From the NCBI GenBank assembly GCA_947565865.1, contig CANOHT010000041.1:1-22596 (forward strand): 22,596 nt of DNA, written 5' to 3'. The notes below the pieces were generated by a model. That model made no database searches. It was not told the DNA's origin and saw only the letters and a list, made by a program, of their open reading frames with translations. Each line of letters opens with the position of its first letter. Positions within the stretch are counted from its first letter, which is position 1. This DNA comes from an uncultured Clostridia bacterium. Its GTDB lineage: Bacteria > Bacillota > Clostridia > Christensenellales > Aristaeellaceae. Shown piece after piece: positions 13,799 through 21,004 of the stretch. The translations under genes and the position numbers were made by a program.

Positions 13799-15298
13799 TC
13801 AGAGCCGATACAGAGCGGAGAACTTCTTTCGCAGGTAGGCGGTGTAGCACAGGGGATCGAAGTCCGCGCCCATGGTATTGCGCAGCAGCCGCTCCGGGGT
13901 CAGCAGCCTGCCGTAGCGGTGCAGCCTGTCGCCCAGCCATGCGGTGATAGGCGTCAGATCGCTCCGCTCCACCGCGGGCCAAACCTCCACATCTTTCTCC
14001 ATGGCGGCAAGCATCTGTACGCCATAAGCACTGCCCAGGGCATAGCTGGGGAAGTAGCCGAAGGAGCCGCCGGACCAGTGGCTGTCCTGGAGGATGCCCC
14101 GACGGTCGTCCGGCACGTCCACCCCCAGGTACTCCTTGTACATTTGGTTCCACAGCGCCGGAAGCTCATCCACCTTCACATCCCCCGCCATCATCAGCTT
14201 TTCCATTTCATAGCGGATCATGACATGGGTCGCATAGGTCAGCTCGGCCGCCTCGGTACGGATGAGTGAGGGCTCGGCCTTGTTGACGGCGGCGTAAAGG
14301 GCCTCGGGCGTCACGCCCGCCATCTGCCGGGGGAAGAGCTCGGCCATCACCGGCAGCACGGCCCGGCAGAAGGGCAGGCTCCGGCCGATGAGGTTCTCAT
14401 AGAAGCGGCTCTGGCTCTCATGCAGGCCCATGGTGGCGCCGGTGGCCAGGGCGGTGAACTGGATGTCATCCCCGGTACCCAATTCATACAGGGCGTGGCC
14501 GCCCTCATGGATGACGCTGTACATGCTGGAGGCCACGTCATCCTGCTGGTAATGGGTGGTGATGCGCACATCCCACTTGTTGAAGTTGGTGGTGAAGGGA
14601 TGCTCCGTCTCCGCGATGCCGCAGCGGGCGCGGTCGATGCCCATCATCGCCATCAGCCGGTCGGAGAAGACCCGCTGCTGCTGAATGGGGAAATCCCCAT
14701 GGAGGAAGTCGGTGCGGGGGGCGGGACAATCCTTCACGGCCAGAATCACCGGCGTCAGCTCCCGGCGCAATGTGGCAAAAAAGGGATCCAGCGTGGCCGT
14801 GGAGGCGCCCTTTTCGTAGGTGTCCAGCAGCACGTCATAGGCGGGCATCGTATCGTCACGGTAGGCGGCGAAGCGGCGCTCGGTGTCGATCAGCCGGGCC
14901 AGGTAGGGCGCGAACATGGGATAGTCGCTCTTCTGCTTGGCCTCGTGCCACACGGCGCCGGCGTCGGTCAGCAGGGCCTGATAGGCGGTGTATTCCGCCA
15001 GAGGAATGCGGGTCAGCCGGTCGTAGTCCTCCTTGAGCAGCTCGGCCTGACGGCGAACAGCGGGGCTGACACGGTCGCCCGAGGCCAGCAGGGTCTCCAG
15101 GCAATCCCGGATACGGTCGTTCACCAGCAGCTGATAGCTGACGCCGGAGAGATAGGCCATGGTTTGGCCCCGCCCCTTGTAGGAGGCGGAGGGCGCGGCG
15201 GTGTCTCCGTCCAGGGAAAGGACGCCCATGGCATGCTCATAGGCATGGGCGGCTTCGCTGTATTCCCGGAGGATATCGACGGCTTGGTTCAGGTTCAT
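13799..15298 (-). CDS. M32 family metallocarboxypeptidase (Taq type)
   Basis: 499-aa cytosolic zinc carboxypeptidase that removes C-terminal residues from peptides. The zinc motif HEGGH is at residues 264-268 (IHEGGHALYELG), and the third ligand lies in HESQSRFYEN, around Glu294. Both are diagnostic for M32, as are the N-terminal SLDGDTAAPS segment (variant of the family's WDQ-T-MP motif) and the length near 500. The ATG at 15298 follows AAGAAGG by seven bases and is preferred to 15316. It lies 27 bases after the MATE 2 stop, so the two are probably co-transcribed from the promoter at 16769-16797. Confidence 0.95.
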   Translation of the reverse strand: MNLNQAVDILREYSEAAHAYEHAMGVLSLDGDTAAPSASYKGRGQTMAYLSGVSYQLLVNDRIRDCLETLLASGDRVSPAVRRQAELLKEDYDRLTRIPLAEYTAYQALLTDAGAVWHEAKQKSDYPMFAPYLARLIDTERRFAAYRDDTMPAYDVLLDTYEKGASTATLDPFFATLRRELTPVILAVKDCPAPRTDFLHGDFPIQQQRVFSDRLMAMMGIDRARCGIAETEHPFTTNFNKWDVRITTHYQQDDVASSMYSVIHEGGHALYELGTGDDIQFTALATGATMGLHESQSRFYENLIGRSLPFCRAVLPVMAELFPRQMAGVTPEALYAAVNKAEPSLIRTEAAELTYATHVMIRYEMEKLMMAGDVKVDELPALWNQMYKEYLGVDVPDDRRGILQDSHWSGGSFGYFPSYALGSAYGVQMLAAMEKDVEVWPAVERSDLTPITAWLGDRLHRYGRLLTPERLLRNTMGADFDPLCYTAYLRKKFSALYRL

Positions 15299-15325
15299 GG
15301 AGCGACCTTCTTTCATCAGGATTTT

Positions 15326-16732
15326 TTATTCAGCCTCCCGCAATTCAGCGGGCAGGCGGCGCTTCCAGCGGCCCTGGCGATAAACAATCACGGACATCAC
15401 CATGCCCATCACCCAGGAGAACAGCAGGCTGCCGAAGATGGCGTCGGGGTGGCCGTTGGGATAATCCGCCGAGCGGGTGAGGAAGGCCAGCAGATACGCC
15501 AGGGGCATCCGCAAAAGCACGGTGCAGATGATGGAAATCCACATGGGCAGCATGGTTTCCCCTGCGCCGCGCATATTGCCCTGCAGAACCTGGGTCACCG
15601 CGAAGCAGATATAGCCCAGCGCCAGCCAGCGCAGCGCGCGGATGCCGATCTCCAGGGTAAGCGGGGTGTTGGTGAACATGTTCAGCAGCTGTTGACCAAA
15701 GAGCAGGATGCACAAAACCAGCACGGCGGACGTACCCAGAGCCAGGCCCATCAGATCCTTGGTGCCCTGCTTAAGGCGATCCACCCGGCGGGCGCCGATG
15801 TTCTGCCCGGCAAAGGTGGTGGCGGCGGTGCCGAAGGTGAAGTTGGGCATCATGGCGAAGCCGTCCACACGCATCACGGCGGTGCTGGCCGCCATGACCG
15901 CCTCGCCCATGGAATTGGTGAGGCTCTGCACCACGATGGCGGACATGGAGAAAATGGCCTGGGTGATGCCGGCGGGCAGGCCCAGCAGGCAAAGCTTTTT
16001 GGTCAGGGGGCCGTCGGGCCGCAGGGTGTGACGATTCACATCGCATACATCGCGCATGGTGCAGAGGCGGACAAAACAAAGTACGCCGGAAATGGCCTGG
16101 GCAATGATGGTGGCCCAGGCGACGCCCGCGATGCCCATGCCGAAGCTGGCCACGAACACCACATCCAGCACGATGTTCAGCAGGCTGGCCAGCACCAGGA
16201 AGATCAGCGGGAAAACGCTGTCCCCCAGCCCGCGCATTACGCCGGACAGAATGTTGTACAGCGCGCAGCCCAGGATGCCCAGAAAAATAATCTGCAGATA
16301 GGCGACGGCGCCGATGGCTACGTTTTCCGGCGGGCGCACCATGGCGATCAGCGCGGGGGAAGCAAAATAGCCCACCACCATCATCAGCAGGCCGCAGGCG
16401 ACGGTCAGGGAAATGGCACTGCCCACCACCTTGTTCAGCGTGGGGCGATCCTTCGCGCCGAAAAACTGGGCGGACAGGATGCTCGCGCCGGTGGACACGC
16501 CCATAAACAGCACCAGCAGCAGGTTCAGGATGGGGCCGGAGGTACCCACGGCAGCCAGGGCGGTATCCCCGATATACTGGCCCACGACAATGGAATCCAC
16601 GGTGTTGTACAATTGCTGGGCCAGGTTGCCGATGAGCAGCGGCACAGCGAATTTGACCAGCCCCGTCATGGGCTTGCCTTTGGTCATGTCCTGGACGCTG
16701 AAAAAGGAGCGGAGCCGGGCGGTGACATTCAT
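15326..16732 (-). CDS. MATE family efflux transporter
   Basis: 468-aa, 12-helix cation antiporter of the NorM/DinF superfamily, probably a multidrug or metabolite exporter. The N-terminal signature is LVKFAVPLLIGNLAQQLYNTVDSIVVGQYIG, with the second half opening at GLPAGITQAIFSMSAIVVQSL. It belongs to a different MATE subgroup from the pump at 1020-2390. A GTGAGG lies about eleven bases before the ATG. It has its own promoter (16769-16797) and is the first gene of the minus-strand series. Confidence 0.92.
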   Translation of the reverse strand: MNVTARLRSFFSVQDMTKGKPMTGLVKFAVPLLIGNLAQQLYNTVDSIVVGQYIGDTALAAVGTSGPILNLLLVLFMGVSTGASILSAQFFGAKDRPTLNKVVGSAISLTVACGLLMMVVGYFASPALIAMVRPPENVAIGAVAYLQIIFLGILGCALYNILSGVMRGLGDSVFPLIFLVLASLLNIVLDVVFVASFGMGIAGVAWATIIAQAISGVLCFVRLCTMRDVCDVNRHTLRPDGPLTKKLCLLGLPAGITQAIFSMSAIVVQSLTNSMGEAVMAASTAVMRVDGFAMMPNFTFGTAATTFAGQNIGARRVDRLKQGTKDLMGLALGTSAVLVLCILLFGQQLLNMFTNTPLTLEIGIRALRWLALGYICFAVTQVLQGNMRGAGETMLPMWISIICTVLLRMPLAYLLAFLTRSADYPNGHPDAIFGSLLFSWVMGMVMSVIVYRQGRWKRRLPAELREAE

Positions 16733-16768
16733 GGTACGTTCATCCTCACATCAAAATATTACCTGTCT

Positions 16769-16797
16769 ATTGTAGCAGTTTTCAAGGGATTTCGCAA
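16769..16797 (-). promoter_or_regulatory. Sigma-A-type promoter of MATE 2 and downstream genes
   Basis: On the minus strand TTGCGA (16797-16792, four of six) and TACAAT (16774-16769, five of six) are separated by 17 bases. The predicted RNA start is about 30 bases upstream of the ATG at 16732. Confidence 0.6.
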
Positions 16798-16918
16798 CGA
16801 CCTTTGATGGAGAAGCAAACGTTATTGCTGTGAATTGGAATAGATAGGCTGAGTTCTTTTAGAAGCAAATCGGTACATAAAGCTCATACATTTTTAACTA
16901 ATGTTAACAAAAATATAC

Positions 16919-16947
16919 TTTACATTTCCTTTCTAATATGGTATGAT
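16919..16947 (+). promoter_or_regulatory. Strong sigma-A-type promoter of the small secreted protein gene
   Basis: TTTACA (16919-16924) and TATGAT (16942-16947) each match five of six consensus bases with an exact 17-base spacer, in AT-rich surroundings. Transcription would start near 16954, leaving a leader of about 140 bases. Confidence 0.75.
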
Positions 16948-16953
16948 AAATAC

Positions 16954-17096
16954 ATCATAAGAAGCGCTTTCGTATTACTGCTCAATAAAGGCTTGATCGA
17001 CCGACCTTTCGTTCCGTAAAGGAGGCGATACCGTTGAACATTTGAGAAGGACTGAATAAACGGAGTGTGAAGCGGAAAATCGAAAGGAGAATGACC
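16954..17096 (+). other. Leader with a strong ribosome site and a three-codon frame
   Basis: TAAAGGAGGCGAT (17017-17029) is close to the full anti-16S complement, yet the only start codon near it is TTG at 17034, followed by two codons and TGA (17043-17045). AAAGG occurs at 16987-16991 and again within the ribosome site at 17018-17022. CCTTT at 17005-17009 could pair with either, giving two mutually exclusive hairpins. The real gene uses a separate ribosome site at 17084-17090. Confidence 0.4.
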
Positions 17097-17468
17097 ATGA
17101 TGAAACGGCTGTTGGCAATCGTGATGGTACTGGTTTGCGTATGCTCCTTTGCGTTGGCGGATGATGATGTGACGATTCCTGCGGACAAGACATCCAAAGC
17201 AGGGACTACACTGACGAAGCAGGATAAGTCGGCACAGCCGCAGCTTGACGTTTACAAGATTGATCCGGGGGCGACGATTAAATTCTGGATCTATCGGAAT
17301 GGGTTGGCGCAAGTAACGAGGACGTATGAAGTTTCAACAGGAAACGATTGGAAAATTGAATATAATAATAGCGGCAATATGGTGAAAGGTGCAAAATACC
17401 ATAGTGTGTGGAAAAAAACTACACAAGGCAATGTAGCAACTTATATCCATTTTGCATTTGTGCCTTGA
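17097..17468 (+). CDS. Small secreted protein of unknown function
   Basis: 123 aa that I do not recognise. Residues 1-21 are a signal peptide (MMKRLLAIV, hydrophobic core, then FALA) with a likely signal peptidase I cut before DDD; there is no lipobox. The mature part, about 100 aa, is polar, free of cysteine and rich in Lys, Thr, Tyr and Trp, with the second half (KFWIYRNGLAQVTRTYEV, NDWKIEYNNSG, AKYHSVWKK) suggesting a small beta-sandwich. This loosely recalls small secreted bacteriocin-like proteins of Gram-positive bacteria, but I cannot support that by a motif. ATG 17097 is seven bases from AAGGAGA. AT-rich codon use sets it apart from most of the window. It is followed by a terminator hairpin and then the 684-aa secreted protein gene. 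Confidence 0.75.
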   Translation: MMKRLLAIVMVLVCVCSFALADDDVTIPADKTSKAGTTLTKQDKSAQPQLDVYKIDPGATIKFWIYRNGLAQVTRTYEVSTGNDWKIEYNNSGNMVKGAKYHSVWKKTTQGNVATYIHFAFVP

Positions 17469-17471
17469 TAC

Positions 17472-17516
17472 AAGGCGGGGGCTTCCTCATGCAGGAAGTC
17501 CCCATTGCCTTTTGTT
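17472..17516 (+). terminator. Terminator or attenuator between the two secreted-protein genes
   Basis: An 11-pair stem (17477-17487 with 17493-17503, one G-T pair, loop CATGC), optionally extended by AAGGC (17472-17476) with GCCTT (17507-17511), followed by TTTTGTT (17510-17516). As the next gene starts only 34 bases later on the same strand with no obvious promoter of its own, partial read-through is likely, making the small protein the more abundant product. Confidence 0.7.
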
Positions 17517-17549
17517 AGTTCTGTTTTGATGAAAGTGAGGAATATGGGC

Positions 17550-19604
17550 ATGAAGAAGCAATGGACAATGGTGATTGTGTTTATGACAATCTTCCTCTTG
17601 TTCCTCGTAGGTGCAAATGCGGAAACGATATGCAGAGTAAGCGAGACAGAAAGCATCGCAGGAATCTATACAGACCAGAACAACGGTGTTTACATTTTGA
17701 CCAGCGAAGCACTGTACCATTGGGATGCGGAAAAAAGTCAAAGCGAATGTGAACTGGTCACAGCGGATGTTGATCATATAGCGGTGCTGGTCGCCGCTGC
17801 AGATAGGCTTTATGCGGTTCAGACAGATCACGGGATCGTTTACTGGGCGGGCGATGCGTGGGCGACACTCCGCGAATCGCAGCCAGACAAGCCGAAATTG
17901 AGAAACGGCAAAGCGGATGCCGTACCTGATCGGCTATTTTATACATACCGCGATGAAAATGATCGTATTTACTTGCAATCTTTCGAATTTTCCACAGGGA
18001 ACGTTGAGGAGCAGGCCGATTTCCCGCAAAAGCAGTTTTGCTATGATGCTCAGTGTGATCGACTGGTCTGCGTGAGCGATGAACAGAGTGAAGAAGGGGA
18101 GATGCAACTGCTCTCCTATGATTACCATACAGGGAACGTGGATGGGATTTACCCAATACGGGGGCTGAATGACAATATCAAAGCATGGGCTTACAATACA
18201 AAGGAAGGTATGTACTATTTCAGCACACGCGACCGGGTCTACCAATACACCTTGAATGGGGCAGCAGAAGTGTTTTGCAATGAACAAAGCGGAATCATGG
18301 CCGCCTTTGGCAAAGCACAGCTTGCCCTTGTGACTTTCCATGACGGCTGGGAAGTGCAGATTTGTGGCGCTCACAGAGCTGAAATAGAGTTGGTCATGCT
18401 GAACCATTATACGATCCATGCCGACGAGTTCACCCGCCAAACAGGCATCCAGGTCGTGAGCCAAAATGTTCAGGGCGAATCCGCCATGTGGGATATTTCG
18501 CAGCTGATGTCCACACAAGACCCCTCCGTGGATATTTTTGCTTTTTACATGGACGAGGGGTTAGAATTTGTAAAGCGCAAGGGTTATTTTGTTCCGCTGG
18601 ACGGCAGCGCCGTGCTGACCCAGGCGGAGGATGAATTGCTCCCCGCCATCGCCCGGCACCTGCGCACGGAGGCCGGCGCCCTGGCGGTCTGGCCGGTCTA
18701 TGGTGAAATCCTTTACCGCATGACCGATACGGCCATGCTGAACAAGTATGGCTTTGAAGCTCCCACCACCTTTGACGAGCTGCTGGATCTTATCCCACAG
18801 ATCCTGGAGAGCGATCTGCTTCGAACGGAGGAATATGTGCTGTTCGACACCATGGCCTATACACGGACGGACATGTTTGCCTATCTGGTGCAGAATTACA
18901 TGCTTACCTGCATGACCAAGGGCGTGCAGGTCGACTTTAACACAGACACCTTCCGTCATTTGGCACAGCGTGTCCTGACGGAGCCGGGAGACACCGATCC
19001 CTGTCCCCGGGGCGAGGAAGGAACGGAGGAGGCGCTCTTTGCCCTCACCTGTGGCTGTAACGTGATTACGCCCAATATACTCCCGCCCTTGCAGCTGTCC
19101 GGGGAGGACGGCGGCATTCTGACGGATGTGACGGTGCTGGCCGTCAACCCCTACTCCGAGCATCAGCAAGAGGCCATGGCCTTCCTGGAATTCATGGCCA
19201 CCAAGCGCACCGCCGAGGATTACAGCCTCTACGCGGCCATGACCGAGCCTCTGGCGTACCCCGGCGCTCAGGAAAACCTGGATGATCTTCGCGCCCAGGA
19301 AAGCGCGCTGCTTGCCCAGTCGGACGTGAAGGATGAGCAGGCCCGGCAGGACACGCTGGAAGTCCTTCGGCTGAAAATCGCGGACGCGGAGGCCAGCCTG
19401 TACCAGGTTTCGCCGGAGACCATCGCCAATTATCACAGGCTGTCAGAGCAATTTGTCGTCCTGGAAGAAGCCATGGCAGTGGACGGCCAGCGCCTTCAAG
19501 GGCTGATCGCCATGACGGCGGAGGGCGACTTCCCCCTGGAGGACTTCATCCGCCAGGCCAACGAATACGTCTGGATGGTAGAAGCCGAGCAGGGCGGCAA
19601 CTGA
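17550..19604 (+). CDS. Secreted propeller-like / ABC-type solute-binding fusion protein
   Basis: 684 aa. Residues 1-24 are a signal peptide ending in GANA; no lipobox Cys is present, unlike most Gram-positive solute-binding proteins. Residues about 30-280 contain six or so similar beta-rich segments (for example IAGIYTDQNNGVYILTSEALYHWD, IAVLVAAADRLYAVQTDHGIVYWAG, KAWAYNTKEGMYYFSTRDRVYQY), fitting a propeller. Residues about 285-684 resemble family 1 extracellular solute-binding proteins (IELVMLNHYTIHADEFTRQTGIQVV, DIFAFYMDEGLEFVKRKGYFVPLD, KYGFEAPTTFDELLDL, MAFLEFMA), with a charged helical insert at about 585-625. No permease or ATPase gene is nearby. ATG 17550 is nine bases from GAGG. Base composition rises abruptly near 18550-18600, inside the binding domain. 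Confidence 0.8.
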   Translation: MKKQWTMVIVFMTIFLLFLVGANAETICRVSETESIAGIYTDQNNGVYILTSEALYHWDAEKSQSECELVTADVDHIAVLVAAADRLYAVQTDHGIVYWAGDAWATLRESQPDKPKLRNGKADAVPDRLFYTYRDENDRIYLQSFEFSTGNVEEQADFPQKQFCYDAQCDRLVCVSDEQSEEGEMQLLSYDYHTGNVDGIYPIRGLNDNIKAWAYNTKEGMYYFSTRDRVYQYTLNGAAEVFCNEQSGIMAAFGKAQLALVTFHDGWEVQICGAHRAEIELVMLNHYTIHADEFTRQTGIQVVSQNVQGESAMWDISQLMSTQDPSVDIFAFYMDEGLEFVKRKGYFVPLDGSAVLTQAEDELLPAIARHLRTEAGALAVWPVYGEILYRMTDTAMLNKYGFEAPTTFDELLDLIPQILESDLLRTEEYVLFDTMAYTRTDMFAYLVQNYMLTCMTKGVQVDFNTDTFRHLAQRVLTEPGDTDPCPRGEEGTEEALFALTCGCNVITPNILPPLQLSGEDGGILTDVTVLAVNPYSEHQQEAMAFLEFMATKRTAEDYSLYAAMTEPLAYPGAQENLDDLRAQESALLAQSDVKDEQARQDTLEVLRLKIADAEASLYQVSPETIANYHRLSEQFVVLEEAMAVDGQRLQGLIAMTAEGDFPLEDFIRQANEYVWMVEAEQGGN

Positions 19605-19615
19605 AGGCTGACCCC

Positions 19616-19644
19616 TTTACGCGGCGGGAAAAATCGTTTATAAT
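19616..19644 (+). promoter_or_regulatory. Sigma-A-type promoter of nrdR
   Basis: TTTACG (19616-19621, four of six) and a perfect TATAAT (19639-19644) have a 17-base spacer. It begins 11 bases after the previous stop codon; predicted start about 19651. Confidence 0.75.
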
Positions 19645-19673
19645 GGAGGCATCATCATCGCGGAGGGATCATT

Positions 19674-20144
19674 ATGCGCTGCCAATACTGCAACTGCACG
19701 GAAAGCAAGGTCATCGACTCCCGCCCCACGGAAGAGGGCAACAGCATCCGCCGCCGCCGGGAGTGCGTGAACTGCGGCCGGCGCTTCACGACCTATGAGA
19801 AGATCGAGCTGCTTCCGCTGATGGTGGTCAAGCGAGATGGCCGGCGGGAGGCCTTCGACGCCACGAAGATCAAGGGCGGTATCCTCCATGCCTGCGAAAA
19901 GCTTCCTGTGTCCATGCAGCAGGTGAATGACATGACCACCCGCATCGAGCAGGCGGCCTATGCCGTCATGGAAGGAGAAATCTCCAGCCAGCGTCTGGGC
20001 GACATGGTGATGAACGAGCTCAAGGCCACCAACGACGTGGCGTATGTGCGCTTCGCCGCCGTCTACCGAAAGTTCACTGATCTTGGCACCTTTATGGACG
20101 AATTGCAGAAGCTGGTGAACGAGTCCAAGCAGGAAGCGGAGTAA
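19674..20144 (+). CDS. nrdR: Transcriptional repressor NrdR
   Basis: 156 aa, the standard length. It represses ribonucleotide reductase genes by binding NrdR boxes in response to ATP/dATP. The N-terminal zinc ribbon uses Cys3, Cys6, Cys31 and Cys34 (MRCQYC, ECVNCGRRFTTYE), and the ATP-cone occupies about 49-139 (VVKRDGRREAFDATKIKGGI to AAVYRKF). GGAGGG lies six bases before the ATG, and a good promoter lies just upstream. No ribonucleotide reductase gene is in the window, so its targets are elsewhere. Confidence 0.97.
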   Translation: MRCQYCNCTESKVIDSRPTEEGNSIRRRRECVNCGRRFTTYEKIELLPLMVVKRDGRREAFDATKIKGGILHACEKLPVSMQQVNDMTTRIEQAAYAVMEGEISSQRLGDMVMNELKATNDVAYVRFAAVYRKFTDLGTFMDELQKLVNESKQEAE

Positions 20145-20255
20145 GGCGCGGGGAAAGCGTATGCCGCCCGGGCTTCCTGGACAGCATAGCGCAGAGAAAG
20201 GCACGTCTTCAGCGGAAGAACGAAGGGCCGACTGTTCGGTAAAGGAGCGGATGAT
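20145..20255 (+). other. Short gap between nrdR and the NifX-like gene
   Basis: 111 bases with no clear terminator or promoter. AAAGGAG at about 20241-20247 serves the next gene, so read-through from nrdR is possible. Confidence 0.3.
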
Positions 20256-20654
20256 ATGCGAATCGCAGTGACCTATGAGGATGGACAGATTTTTCAGCAT
20301 TTTGGCCATACGGCGCAGTTCAAGCTTTACGATACGGCCGACGGCGCGGTGACGGCCTCCCGCGTGGTGGATACGGAGGGCGCCGGCCACGGAGCGCTGG
20401 CGGACTTCCTGCAAAAGCATGGGGCGAATGCCGTCATCTGCGGCGGCATTGGCGGCGGCGCTCGGGCCGCGCTGGGGCAGGCAGGCATTCTGGTCTACGG
20501 CGGCGTCCAAGGCGAAGCGGACGCGGCGGTGGCAGCGTACCTGCGCAATGAGCTGGCCTATGACCCCAACGCCAAATGTGATCATCATGACCATGCGCAT
20601 GGCGAAGGCCATACCTGCGGCAGCCACGGCTGCGGCGAGCATGGCTGTCACTGA
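20256..20654 (+). CDS. NifX/NifB C-terminal-like (dinitrogenase iron-molybdenum cofactor domain) protein with His/Cys tail
   Basis: 132 aa. Residues 1-105 match the DIMC domain (MRIAVTYEDGQIFQHFGHTAQFKLYD, then VICGGIGGGARAALGQAGILVYGG), a ribonuclease H-like fold that in nitrogen fixers carries Fe-S/FeMo cofactor precursors. In non-diazotrophic Firmicutes the role is unknown, probably metal or Fe-S cluster handling. Residues 108-132 form a tail dense in His, Cys and Gly that could bind metal. The gene stands alone, ahead of a strong terminator; no nif genes are present. Its ATG lies eight or nine bases after AAAGGAG. Confidence 0.88.
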   Translation: MRIAVTYEDGQIFQHFGHTAQFKLYDTADGAVTASRVVDTEGAGHGALADFLQKHGANAVICGGIGGGARAALGQAGILVYGGVQGEADAAVAAYLRNELAYDPNAKCDHHDHAHGEGHTCGSHGCGEHGCH

Positions 20655-20660
20655 GCGTGT

Positions 20661-20705
20661 AAAAAGAAGCGACCCCGGCTGCGTGTGAACAGCGGGGTCG
20701 CTTTT
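20661..20705 (+). terminator. Probably bidirectional intrinsic terminator
   Basis: AAGCGACCCCG (20667-20677) pairs with CGGGGTCGCTT (20693-20703), followed by TTTT (20702-20705). A run of A at 20661-20665 would serve as the T tract on the other strand, where it could end transcription of the minus-strand nucleotidyltransferase gene. Confidence 0.85.
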
Positions 20706-21004
20706 GTATGGCAATGGGTTGACTTTTGTGTCAATGCGAGATGATCGGAACCGGCCCCCAGGTTTCGCGGCGCGAGGGGGCCTGCTATTGGGAATCGACC
20801 CATGTAGCAGCATTGACAACCTGCCAAAGAGCAGCTGCGTAAATCGCCGTCTGCAAGACTGTCACCGGATCCGCCAGCGGGGAGCTTTTCTTTTCAAAAT
20901 GAAATGATGCAAATAAAGCATTCCTCAGCTTGTCTCAGCAAAGTCTGTGCCCCTTGATCGACTTTCTTTTAGGGCCTTGCCCCCCAACCTCTGCCTGAGA
21001 GCCG
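20706..21004. other. Gene-free region between NifX-like gene and nucleotidyltransferase
   Basis: About 299 bases. It holds two inverted repeats: TTGAC (20719-20723) with GTCAA (20730-20734), and GGCCCCC (20753-20759) with GGGGGCC (20776-20782). Beyond these I see no promoter, RNA gene or coding region. It does not match the repeat families elsewhere in the window. Confidence 0.4.

Noticed and set aside
14420..16807. A 795-codon plus-strand open frame opposite the M32 and MATE 2 genes
   Set aside because: It spans two well-supported antisense genes, is very rich in His, Gly and Gln, and shows no domain. It is a by-product of GC-rich codon use on the other strand.
17097..19604. Lactococcin 972-type bacteriocin and immunity system
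   Set aside because: The small secreted protein next to a large gene recalls that layout, but the large protein is a soluble propeller/solute-binding protein rather than a multi-pass membrane protein, and no ABC transporter follows.
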